Below are positions 21,740-33,007 of a stretch of DNA of 64,000 bases, one piece after another; the first letter of the stretch is position 1; each line of letters opens with the position of its first letter. The position numbers and the translations under genes were made by a program. Under the pieces are notes generated by a model, which saw only the letters and a program-made list of their open reading frames with translations, was not told the DNA's origin and ran no database searches. Source of the DNA: Wolfiporia cocos (Eukaryota; Basidiomycota; Agaricomycetes; Polyporales; Phaeolaceae); NCBI GenBank assembly GCA_029448655.1, contig JACCLO010000011.1, positions 1,178,001 through 1,242,000 on the forward strand, given 5' to 3'.

Positions 21740-24700
21740 CTACTCGCCAGCGAATAGGCGAACCAACATATATATTGTTGAACCAACGAAACGAACGACT
21801 GTTTGCAGGAGCTGTGTGAGCGACGGCCGCCGCTGACGAGACCACACTCACATGCAAGCCCCGCGACCGAGAACAAAATGAAGGCCATGTACCCGTCCAC
21901 CGTGGCTGAAGCACCGTTATCAGACGCCGAACCAGTGGCGGTTCTGGGAACAGCTTAGTGAGCAACTGCCCCGCACAGCCGACAATCAACATACATGATA
22001 ATCGCAGCCAGGAGTCCCTGCATGGAACGAGTCAGCAATTACGTCTCATCAGCTCGAGGCCGGAACTTACATTTGACAGTGTCCACGCTAGCAATACCTG
22101 GGCAAGACTCATGCATCAGTACCACACAGTGACAGCGAGCCAGTACACATCAAGCAACGCACACTGGATCGGAGCGGTATCAGTACGGTGATCATGCGGA
22201 TATCTGGATATATTGAACGCACTTCGTCCGGAAACTCCGGTAATAGTCCTCTTGCTCCGTCTGGGGATCGTGCTTCGGTTCTTCTTTCGGCGGCTTGGTA
22301 GAGAGCACGTGAATCGCATCGTCGTATGCAGCATTAATGTCTGTCTCCGCAGTCGGTACAGCCACCTCGACTTCGTTTTTGTTCTTCCCAGTTTGGACAA
22401 CACCCAGGTCGGTCGAGACCTTATTGTCGCCTTTCGTACCCCAAGATACATCGCTAGCAGATGAAAGTCTAGGTCAGCCTACGAGTTTGGGGTTCAGACA
22501 GATTGAACCTACTGGACGTTAGCAAACTGAGTACAAGGAATGAGCATAGCTGGGTTTAATAAAAGACCGGATCTACGCACCGCATATACATTCAAGACCG
22601 CAATATAAGAGGGCGCCATGAGCAGGTATTGCAAGAACGATGTGATCATGTGCCAGGGTTCAAACTAGAGATGCTGCCCTCAGTACGCCCAATCAGCTCT
22701 TGAAGGCTTCGATAGCTTACATGAACGAGCGATGCTAAAATGTACAGCCCATACGTTGACAATATCGATATGACAATATCTCGGAAGATCGAGTTGCTGA
22801 AGAGTGTCGAGGCGGTGATAGGCCCATGGCCCTTTGCCTCGATTACATTCTCGACACCTTTGAATGCAAGGAAGAATGCTGCGACCTTGACGTATAGATC
22901 AATCAATGCCGTTACAAACTGTGTGTTTATGTCTTACCGTCATGTAAATCGTGATAAAGGCGAATCCTATGATTGCTATCGTGTAGCCCCATTTTGACCC
23001 TTGTGGTCGATTGCCGAGTGAAAGCAGATAGCACATAATCAAAAGGCCCAGATAGAACAGGTTGAGAATCAAGTTGAACCAATGGATCGCCTTGCCGAGG
23101 TGGAACGACGGGTCCTCCAGAGAATCGCTCAAAATGATGAAAAAGATATAGAAGTTACCCTTGTCCTAGCATGTCAGACGATGTTGCCGCAGTCAGATGC
23201 CTCGACTCACCAATCCGAACCAGGAGAACAGCAAATTGTACGTCTGGTATATGAACTCGACGTGTATCCAGAACTTGCGCAGGAAGGAATGTGATGACCG
23301 GTAGATATAGTAGAACTTGACGGTGCCGTGAATCCCAGCGAAGAACGATCCGTTCAGCCACCGTCGACGTTGCGAAATCAACTCTGGAACCTGGATGGAG
23401 GCACCAACTGCGTTCAACACCCTGACAGCCACGTTGCGGCGAAGAATACCCACCTGATCCGGTACGTCCGTTACTCCATATGCAGACTTGACGTAATGTA
23501 AGATCCATGAAGCGCCTCGTTTCGACACAAGTTCCCAGCACAGGATCTGTTATCAAGATCATGAACACCTGCACGAAGCAAGGAGATCGGCTTGTCAGAT
23601 GCTGAACACTTACACGGTCCTCGGCGAGGTACATGTTCGCCGTGAAGATATCGGCACCGGCACCGTGCTGTCAGGAAGTCAAGAGACATGCGCATGGTCA
23701 TGAAGTTTCTTCTCATACCATCTTCTCACCGAGGAAGTACTTCTGTAGCGGGCCCTCCCCGGTAGAATCGTTTTGTAGTGCGATGTATCGGTATGCACTG
23801 AATGCACCTGGCAGCACGGTGATGTATCCAAAGATAGATTCACTAAAACACAATCTTAGCATGCAACAGATTCCGTCGATTATGTTTCGTCACTCACAGA
23901 GGCTTGTCCAAGATGTTCGACATCTTATACTCAAAGTTCTGGGCGGCGACTAAACAGGCAAAGGGTCAATTTCTCGTATGGCGAAGGAACTGGTATGGCG
24001 AAGGAACTGGCAGGCAATCTCACCCAGCGGATTAATGAGGTTTTGGCCGTACTTTCCCTTGAGAGCAACAATCTCCCCACAAGCGCCTCCGACATTTGAA
24101 TTGATATCAAACGCCTTCCACAGATGATAGATAGACGTAGGTCCAGGCATAGTTCCAACATCCAAGAGGACGCAAACGTTGGGCTGTAAGATCGGCCCAA
24201 ATGCATTGAAAAACCATCTGTGCGAGTTGATCTTCTTCTGATTCTTCTCCTTCAAGCAGAAGATAATCTGCACGGGACCGATGCCCTTCTCAGCGCCCTC
24301 AAGTTTCATTGAGGGAGACACCGAGACTAAACGCTACTTGAGCACTGCACAGGTGCATAATAAGATCATACGTACTTTGGGCCGTGTACTCATATATATG
24401 TGCGGTCACAGGTTTGCCATTGACGACGTTCTGCATGCCATCAGCCTGTTGTCTGTTCATGCACATGATTCACGCACCTTCGCAATTCCCTCCTGATAAG
24501 CTCCCATTGCCGCAATCACACTCAAAGTTCTCGAGTTGATCTTGAGTCGTCCATCCGATACAATGCACACCACGACCTTCTTCCAGCCGTCCTTTCCCCA
24601 AGTCTTGCTCCTGTCGCGCTTGCAAAGGTGCGCGACATTCTTCATGACACCATGCATGGTGCGACAGAAGAGCTCCTCGTCCTCGTTGTACATCGTCATG

Positions 24701-25607
24701 ACGATGAACAGCTCCGTGCGCCGCGGCGGGTCGTAATGCGTCTGTCGAAGAGTGAAGCCCGAGTCCTTGAAGTCGTTCGGGTCGCACGTCGCGGCGGAGT
24801 AGCGCATGTGCGTGAACTCGCGCTCGGTTTTGAGCGCGCACATGTCGAGCAGCTTGGTCGGCACGGCCGAGTCCAGGACAAGATTACCTTGGAACAGCCT
24901 ACAAACCTTTCAGCTGGGATATCAGCGCGGCCGGGAGCGTTCGCAGACTTACTCGACCTTCTTGATTGTCTTGTACCGTCGTGGGACTCGCTGCGGAATT
25001 CGACCATACCTGATGTTACTCTCTGACCTATCGTCCGAAGCTACAGGTGCGTAGTCTCCGGATATTGGTAGATTCGAGGACCCTCCAGAGATCCCCCGTC
25101 GCAGCAATGGATAGTCCCCCGTGTCATCGAGATCGCCATCGTCCTGCTCCTCATGCTGGCCCATAATAGACCCGTTATCATACAGAGAGACGGGCGTCGG
25201 TTGCATGATCGGTGGAGGTGTCGGGTGCATATTGCCATATCCCGCGCCGAAATACCCACTCGAGTGAGGTTCAGGGAGCGGAGGAGATGCAGGGTGCATA
25301 TGACTTGCGTATGGGTCCTGCAGAGGGGGCGTATGGTACATGCTCTGAGGCGGCGGAGAGTGCGTGCCCACGAAGGGGTCCGCATGAAGTGGCTGCCATG
25401 GCTGATGCTCATGCTCATACGGGTTCGGCGTTGTGTCCACATCGAAAGGATTGGGCGACGAATGCCTCTCGTAGCCGGGATGGTACGACGAATACGGGGT
25501 GTAGCCGTCATTATAGTGCCCATGCTGGGCTTCGTCTGCCTAGGATGACTGATAGGCTACATCGCCCGCCTCGAACGCGATGAACTCACCTCTGGGTATT
25601 GCGACAT
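21740..25607 (-). CDS. Chitin synthase, GT2 family, division 1 (class I-III)
   Basis: This integral membrane enzyme transfers GlcNAc from UDP-GlcNAc to growing chitin. A short first exon (25607-25590, MSQYPE) is followed by a Pro/His/Tyr-rich cytoplasmic N-terminus. Conserved blocks follow in order: [130 protein letters not shown] and the catalytic QRRRW (23360-23375). Several membrane helices (for example [20 protein letters not shown]) and [10 protein letters not shown] come next, and the end is [12 protein letters not shown]...LFAGE. At least twelve introns of about 45-75 nt interrupt it. One near 23968-24020 holds a 17-bp tandem duplication. No inactivating change was seen, but exon joints in the C-terminal third were checked only by eye. 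Confidence 0.9.
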
Positions 25608-26227
25608 TTTCTCTCGTTTATCTGCCTGTGCGCAGATGGCGCGCCGGGCTTATGTATGACTGACTGCGGGCTGATTAAGTCGAGGCAGTGTAATGCAGTG
25701 TTCAATGCTGCGATCGCGAAAAGGAGTAAGTATGACCTCCAAGACACTGTCTCACGTCGCCTGTGCTCAGCGGGTGGGGTCCAGTGCTCGGCAACAGGAT
25801 GTAGCAGACTGCACAGTCGGCGTGGTGCGGGCGTTTTCGCGCAGCGTGTGCAGCGCAGCTGTTGCACAGTCGTATCTTAGATCGTAGCAATCGTCGTCAA
25901 CAGAACATACAAGAACACAATAGGCGGGGAGATTGAGCTCGACGCAGGCTATGCAACATGCGGAGATTGATCTCCTCACTATCCCTGCTACCTATATTTG
26001 GTAATTCAAGTTACCGAGCCTCGATAATATTGACACGGATGGCAGATCATAATACCCAGTACTATACAGTATAAACATAAGATAATCATAAGTCATCTCT
26101 ATACGAGCAGCCGCGATCATTAAGGTCATTGGCATGTGAGTGGTAGGTCAGGACAACGATAAAGTGGAGGTAGAATGTCCGCGTCCTGGAATAACGATAC
26201 AAAGAGCTTTTTGACCACCCGGCGAAT
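25608..26227. other. Intergenic: upstream of chitin synthase, downstream of MFS gene
   Basis: Presumably the chitin synthase promoter (right part of the preceding gene) and the MFS 3' UTR. No repeat or RNA gene was seen. Confidence 0.4.
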
Positions 26228-27766
26228 TCAAACACGAGCACTGGGCTTGGAGTCGATCTTGAGTCGCGCACATAATAGCAGGATGGACCCAATCACGATT
26301 GTTGTTCCGCTCAGGACAATGAGTCCGGTGTACGAGCCGTGGTCGCGTCCAAGAAGGGCTCCTGCTGCGGGACCCCCGCCCATAGAACTATATAGACGAT
26401 CGTCGGTGAGCAGCGCAATCAAAGGCCCCGGGTAACGAGACCTACGGGAATGAGATAATCGTGTAAAGCATCCCCATCCTAGTCCCGATCTCCTTAGGCT
26501 CCGAGATTTGCGCAATGCACGACACAATAAGCGCGTTAAACCCGCCTGAGAAGAAGCCGAAGAGCACGGAGAATAAGATAATTGCGGCGAAGCTCCTCGC
26601 GCTTGTCCAAAGGGCCAGCGCGAGGATCCCTGACAAGAAGCTGCACGGAATGATCAGGTTGAACCGTCCGAGGGAATCGGAAACAAAGGAGGGGGCGAGC
26701 CGGCCAGGGATGCTGCCGGCGTTCATAATGGACAGCACGTAGAAGGCTGTCTCTTGCGGTACGGAGTGCGCGATCGCGTAGTCGACGATGTAGAAGTATG
26801 GGATGAACAAGCCTACGAGGTGTGAGCGTCTGAGCGCCTGAATCCTACTGCACGCATACCTAACGAGATGAAGATGCTGGCAATCACGACCAGCACGAAC
26901 TTTGTATCCTTGAATGTTTGCAGAGAGAACCGCGGTCTAGATTTGCTGCCAGACGCGGGTGGGCTGCTGACTAGTACCAACGCAATACCCAACAATGCGA
27001 GTGTCATAAAGCCAGAGATGCGAACGGCCCAACCGAACCCGACGATCGAGAAGAGCTGACGAAACATGATGGGATAGACGACGCCTCCTAAGAGCACACT
27101 GTCAGGGGAATCCTATTCTCCACCATAGGCTCAAACTAACCTAGACCTGAGCCTGCCATGGCTATTCCAAGAGCCGTGGCACGGTATTTCCTGAAGTGCG
27201 ATGACACCGCAGCAAGGGAGGGGTAAAAACTGGACACGGTTAGAACCACGAAATGCACAATGCGTGTGATGTAAGGACATACATCATCCCTACACCCAGT
27301 CCGAACAAGATGCCTTGACACAGGATGTAGTGATAGTATTCATGTGATATAGAGGTCAACATGATACTGAGCACCAGGATCACAGTTCCCGGAGCCATGA
27401 GAATCCGAGGGCCGTATTCGTCAAAGGATCGGCCAACAAAGCCACCCTATTCGACATCAACAGAGTTCAATCCTTGTGAATAAAAGTCTCACTGACCGAG
27501 AAGAAAAACACCCAGAGCTGCAGCGACCCTATCCAAGATATTGTCGAGGCGGGTAGATGTTTCAGCTGATGCTCCTCATACCATGATTGAAAGGTGCCGA
27601 ACGAGTTCAGCTGGCCGAATGTGCAGAACAACGCCAGGAATGCACCCAGCACGGTGAGCCACGCGTTGACACCTCCTTCACGGGCCTCGTCATCTGCCAG
27701 GGTCGCTGAACCCTTGCGTTCATCAGAGAGAGCATCGTGGCGCGTATCAGTGCCGCTGTCAGCCAT
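26228..27766 (-). CDS. MFS transporter, monocarboxylate-porter-like
   Basis: After a charged N-terminus (MADSGTDTRHDALSDERKG), the protein has about twelve hydrophobic segments. They begin VNAWLTVLGAFLALFCTFG and include the MCT/MCH-type motif around SFGTFQSWYEEHQL, YPSLAAVSSHFRKYRATALG in the middle, and AGSIPGRLAPSFVSDSLGRF after the central loop. The last helices are SGTTIVIGSILLLCARLK. Six or so exons are joined by short introns near 27430-27485, 27085-27145, 26815-26865 and 26393-26447, all GT...AG. An in-frame Met at 27799 would add eleven residues. Fungal members of this family sit in the plasma membrane and are annotated as monocarboxylate or riboflavin transporters; the substrate here cannot be told from sequence. 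The stop is TGA at 26228-26230. Confidence 0.85.
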
Positions 27767-28782
27767 ACTGCTGCCTGGTGATTTTTCTCGTGGCGTCATA
27801 AGTCGTATAAGAGCAGAACACGATAGACTTGGGACCTGAATGGCAGATGGACCCAGACCAGGAAGGAGTCGACCGAGCGGGCGTACGCTTTTATTCCCGC
27901 AAGGGCGAGTGCACACGTCGGACGCTCACCGCAACGGCATTTCCACATGCCTGCCAGGAAAGGACGATGCTTGTCCTTGTCCGGTGTCCGCTCGCTCGGC
28001 CTGCGCAACCGACACAATGATCGGGCACCTCCCATCTGTAGCGAGTGTCCGCCGCGCATGGCGGAGTGTCGGGCCTTGGTATCGCGTCACGGGCGTGTGG
28101 AAGAATGATGGCCTGTCGAAGGGTGGGACCCCTGTGTGAATGAGCGGCGGGATGCCGGACATGGCGTTTCCGCATGCCTAGTGAAGGCACTTTGCCTTGC
28201 CCTAAGAGGCCGATTTTGATATAGGACGTGTCTTCGGACCATTGGCGCTGCAAGGTCTGGGGCGCTGCTGTCCGGTCGGATGTGACAATTGTCAAAAACA
28301 CAGTGCGCTGATGGACAGTCCTGTGATGAGGTATGTCAGTGCACGGCATATCACGAAGACATTACTCACCCACCACTCGTTATACATTTATCGTTTGAAA
28401 CACTCATAATACGAGCGACCCTCTGCCACCGATTAAGCGTGTCAGGGTCAGCACATTGGCACTTCTTCACTGTAGCCGAGAATTCTTCTGCCAGTCAGGA
28501 CGACTACAGAGTCCTTGATGCAGCCGGAATCTTGATCCGCGATGGATGAATCTACCGATAGACATCAATCAGAAACTTATTCTTTTCGCACCTAGTACGT
28601 GGAAGGCGAAGTATGCTGGCGCTGTCGGAACAGTTGTGGGAAAATGTGATCAAAGCGGACGCCACACCAAGATCGAGCCGAAATACTCACCCGACAAAAT
28701 CGCGACGCATATTCCTCCATTCTCTTGATGTTCACAAAACATAGAACAAACCAAGAAAGATGAAGCAAAAAAGCAAAAAGCC
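27767..28782. other. Intergenic, no gene supported
   Basis: Contains the MFS upstream region. Overlapping GC-rich frames near 27.8-28.3 kb show no domain. Confidence 0.35.
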
Positions 28783-28881
28783 TGCCCCGGAGAGGGTCGA
28801 ACTCTCGACCTTCCGATTACATAATCAGAGTTCAAGCCTCGAATAACAGTCGGACGCTGTAACCAACTCAGCCACGGGGCA
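28783..28881 (-). tRNA. tRNA-Asn (GUU) with intron
   Basis: On the minus strand the acceptor TGCCCCG (28881-28875) pairs fully with CGGGGCA (28789-28783). The D arm is GCTGAGTTGGTTACAGC and the anticodon stem TCCGA pairs with TCGGA. The T arm is GAGAG-TTCGACC-CTCTC. The anticodon GTT is at 28847-28845 in a C-T-GTT-A-A loop. A 26-nt intron (28843-28818) lies one base 3' of the anticodon, the canonical position for nuclear tRNA introns. Confidence 0.93.
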
Positions 28882-29024
28882 TTGATGTGTGTGCGTTATA
28901 TAGTTATGTCATATCCCCGTCTCAAGCCGCACCGGGTGAAGGCGGGAACCTGTTTGCGTGCCGCAAATAAGGCGAGCGCAACGCTTGCCTCGGTCTGCTC
29001 GTCATTTCCACCGTCGTCCTCGCC

Positions 29025-29486
29025 ATGCAGCCCACTCTTATCCGCCGCCAGCTGGGGGGCCTCATTCCCCCCAAGATTGCGACGCCCTCCATCCTGGTGA
29101 GAAAGCTGCTGGGAGTCGCTCGTCGCGTGTGTTGAGCATCGTCTGCAAACAGTCGTCTGGTTCCGGCGCAGGACTGGGACCGCTGGTCAACTTCTACTCG
29201 AAGCTCCCCAAGGGCCCTGCGCCCGCCCCTGCCGTGCGGGGTCTCAAGGAGAGGTACTTCAACGGCAAGAACGCGTCGGCAGCGCCGCTCCTCTGGACCA
29301 TTGTCGGTCTCTTCACATTGGGCTACACCATCGATTACCAGAGTGCGTTCGTGTTGCTTGTTGGAACATTTGGCATGCTGATGAAACGGCTACATACAGT
29401 GCACTTGAGTGCGTCCCAGGAATACATCTTGCTGACCTATCACTCACGATTCGTTCGCAGAGCACCACAAGAACCACGCTCACTAG
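29025..29486 (+). CDS. ATP17: Mitochondrial ATP synthase subunit f
   Basis: Four exons (29025-29096, 29153-29342, 29400-29408, 29461-29486) join to 99 codons, giving a 98-residue protein of normal size. The sequence runs MQPTLIRRQLGGLIPP, then VNFYSKLPKGPAPAP, LKERYFNGKNAS, one membrane helix (LLWTIVGLFTLGYTIDYQ) and the histidine-rich end HHKNHAH. This matches fungal subunit f of the F1Fo ATP synthase, an inner-membrane Fo stator component. The third exon is only 9 nt long and is needed to supply the residues between the membrane helix and the His-rich tail. All introns are GT...AG of 51-57 nt. Family identity is secure, and the microexon is supported by frame and by the conserved ending. 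Confidence 0.92.
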
Positions 29487-32400
29487 AAGGTGTATCGTGC
29501 GGGGAGAGTATAGACAAAGTCATCGTAGGACCTCGTGTATATGGCGCAACCAATTCCCGGCATTCTCTTCTGCAATATGCCCCGCTGCCTGACCACGTAA
29601 CAACGAGTATTCTGGCTTCCTGCGACTCGGATATGAGGCAGGAACCAGTACTCAATGCCCTTACCCTTGACGATGCATCAGGCGTGCTTCTTCATTGAGG
29701 TTCTCGGAGGTCTCGCATGGGATCTGGTAAATTGCCGATGCTCCGCTCATTTATCGAGCATCCCGCATGACGTCCGCCACGCCACTCTTCGCTCACGAAG
29801 CGACGGACATGTGCAGACCAGACGTAGCCTCGATCAAGCTGCTTGACGACTGAGAAAGCTAATCCTTCTCTCGAGATCCGTCTTGCATACGATGTCCATC
29901 TCGATCGACACTGCCGACCGGACAGGCAACACTGCCATCGCCGCCTGGTACGTGCCGATACCGACACCGATGCCGGACTTGTTTACTATTGCTCGCTGCA
30001 GGCCCCCATGCGCTATTCGCGCCTATGACGCATTGTCCGGTGATGGTCGCACTTTCTTAGTCACACTTACCGCGAACAAGGGGAATTAGTGCGCTCGCTG
30101 GACCATGCTAACCGTTTACAGGTAGCGTGCTAGCTTAGCGCACCGCACCCCGCGCAGCGAGCCTTATCCTCTCGCTCGTGCACTCGACGAGGCTGCCGAT
30201 CCAGAAGCACGGCGCTGAGATTTCTTTTATTTGCGAGCCCCTCCAGCTGCATGTGCCTCTGCATGCTGCTGTCCATCTCGCCACCGCTCGCCTTCCGCTC
30301 ACGGGCGCACTCGTGTCTGCGGGTACCACTCGCTCGGGCTGCACTCACCTCTGCACGCACATACCGTGACATGCCATCGAGCGTATGTGGCACGTCTTCG
30401 CAGCCTGGGCGATCACGAGTGCACCTGCACCATGCGAGATCCCGTGCCGAGTCGCGCGGCGAGCAGCCCGTGCACCCCGAATCCTGCGCCCGGCACCATC
30501 CGCCGCTGATGCCACACGGACATTGGCACTCGCGCGCAGGCGCCCCGCGATGACGTCCGGTGCGGGCTTTACGGCAGCAGGCAGGCCGCGGCCGCGGGAT
30601 CGCGCGGGCCATACGGGCGCGCGTGCGCTGTCCAAATGCGTGCATTGCGATTAATATTACAGATGTGCGGTACCGTGGTAATGCGAGTACAGGATGTCCG
30701 TGCGGCAGGGGGGGGGGAACGCGGGCGCGAGGGGGGGCGGGCATGCATCGCGGCGCAGGCGGACAGTTGTCGCGGCGCGAGCGCGCGGCCGTGGTGCCGC
30801 TTGGCTATGATCAGGCTTGGAGCGTGCGCGCGGCCGCGGCGCGACACTGGAAGCACTCGTCGCGGACGGTGTCGACGTCTTTTTGGACGTCTGGCCCAAA
30901 GTTCTATGGCAGGCAGCGCGCGGGCAGGTCAGCAGACGTCGCGGAGCACGGGGGCGCACCGTCAAGCGCGTCGCTCACACACACCTTGATGCACTCAGGA
31001 TCCTTGCAAGATTTGGGGTGCAGTATGCTCCGCTCGCAGCGGCTCGAATTGCAATCCATGATGGCAACGACGAGATGGCGTTGGAAATGCTGTAAGCGTT
31101 CGCACCGACTCGATCAGCTGACCGCGAACACTGGCAGCTGCGGCGAAAATGCCTTACCCCACACTTTGACCAGCGTGTACCCTCGCTATGCACGGTGGCC
31201 GTCAGCGACAAGTGAGTGTGCAGCACATGCGAAAGCACGCACGCGATACGGCGACACATTCTGTTAGCTTTTGAGATTGGACGGGCAGCACGTGCTGTTT
31301 TGCCGAGGCACGCTGCGGCGGACGATAGTGGGCAGAAAAAGCTAGAGGTGTAAGCGAAGAGCTCCTTGTCTTTTATGCCACGACGCTTCCGCTAGGCGCG
31401 CACACTAATGCAGTGGCGGCATGATCTGACTGGTTCGAGCGGCATATGAATGCACCCATTGATCAGAAGCTCCGTCTGTGTGAGGTTCCCCCGCTCTCCC
31501 AACCGCTCGCGAGTTGATCTGTTGCTACAAAATCCCCGCCGGCTCGCCATGTGATTACGTACTATTTTCTTTATCGTCGTCGTGACGGCTCGCGGCCAGT
31601 GGCTAAATGGAGGCTGTCGCCATATCCCTCGCGAACAGATAGCGGCCTGTCCTCATCCTTGACGTATTCCGGTGCGGATTGCGCGGTGGCCCGCACGGTG
31701 CCGCGTAACCTGCGCGATCCCCCCGCAAACTCGTGTTCTTTGCCACTCGTATCTTCCGCACTGGGAACGTTCGTCGCCGGCGAAAAGAAGCAGACTCAAG
31801 TCGCCCATTTCTAGTATCAGAACGCTTCCATCATTCCGTGTGCTCTATCGCGAACCTCATGCGTTCGCCTTCAGTTGCTTCCTCCCAGAAGTGGGGCGAC
31901 CCGGCATTCACACGTACCAGCTCTGTGATGACGAGGGCCGATGTCAGAAACCGCGCTGTGTGCCTGGGGCTCACGCGGGTAGCGTCCGTCGTTTAGTCTG
32001 CAGCCGGCTCAGCCCACAACTTACAACCAGCACCAACAGTCGCTGTCGCACGTTGCAGCAGCTCGACGGGATCCCGAAATATGGAACACTCAACACACCC
32101 ATGCTGAATTATGGTCGGGCGTCCATCGAATCGATCACACAATCCTCGCAGGCAGGCTGAGATCCGCCCCGACGCAAGCTCCGTATCTTATCCCCACCAT
32201 CGGCCAGCTGAGGAAGAATAGATACCCGCGCTCCGATCGCGAGCCACCGAGCGAAAATGCCACCGTCGATTCCGCGCACGACTGCCGGCGACCGTTCCGC
32301 TGATGCGGCGCGCAACGCGAGTCTCAAACGGGTGCTCGACGCCCATCGATACGTAGTGCCCGCCACAGGAAGCAGGTCCACGAGGGTCCACGTCGGGACG

Positions 32401-33007
32401 CGGGATAGGGCGCACTACCGATGTGATGGCGCCTGGTGCCTCTCCCCTCAGGTCGGCCACATGATAGGCAATACATACACACCTGCGCCGCTTGGCACCG
32501 TGCGGTCTCCCCAGTCGTCTATCGCCCTGTGGCACGGCCGCCCCGCTCCGTGTGTCTCCGAGCGCTGCTGCTGCACACGAAAATCCCAAGGGCTGTCGAG
32601 CATAGCTCTGTTGAATATCCCCCGCAGATCATCTCGTAAAGGTACAGTTTGCCGCCCAAATACCAGGGCTGCGAGTGCCAACCTCCGAGTAGGCAGCCAG
32701 ATTGAATGGAACCCATCATTTGGGGCCCAGCTTGCTTAGTCCGTTGCGGCCCCCCTGCCGAACGAATGAAAGGAGCTAACGCAGCAGCACATCGACAGGA
32801 TGCGATGCGCCTTCGAAATGAGTGGTCAGCTGTCCATAACCGCGCGCTGCATCAAATACAGCTGCGATCATCTCCTGCCGCCTCGAGGCTGGATATCCGG
32901 ATATCGTGAAACTGCACGCCACCGATGCAAGAGTCTACAATAGCACAAGGTATGGCGTGTCACGAACACGAGGCAAGCATCTCGCGCAACGGGATTCGAT
33001 TCGAGCA
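29487..33007. other. Large stretch without a recognisable gene
   Basis: The sequence becomes very GC-rich at 30.1-31.2 kb, including runs of nine or more G near 30707-30755. Many long overlapping frames arise on both strands from composition alone. A plus-strand frame ending at 31095 (with [21 protein letters not shown]) and a minus-strand stretch near 32519-32719 read somewhat protein-like, but neither could be extended into a gene. Confidence 0.35.

Noticed and set aside
30130..31267. Several frames of 90-235 codons on both strands
   Set aside because: They overlap each other in a very GC-rich sequence poor in stop codons, show no domains and cannot be joined into a gene.
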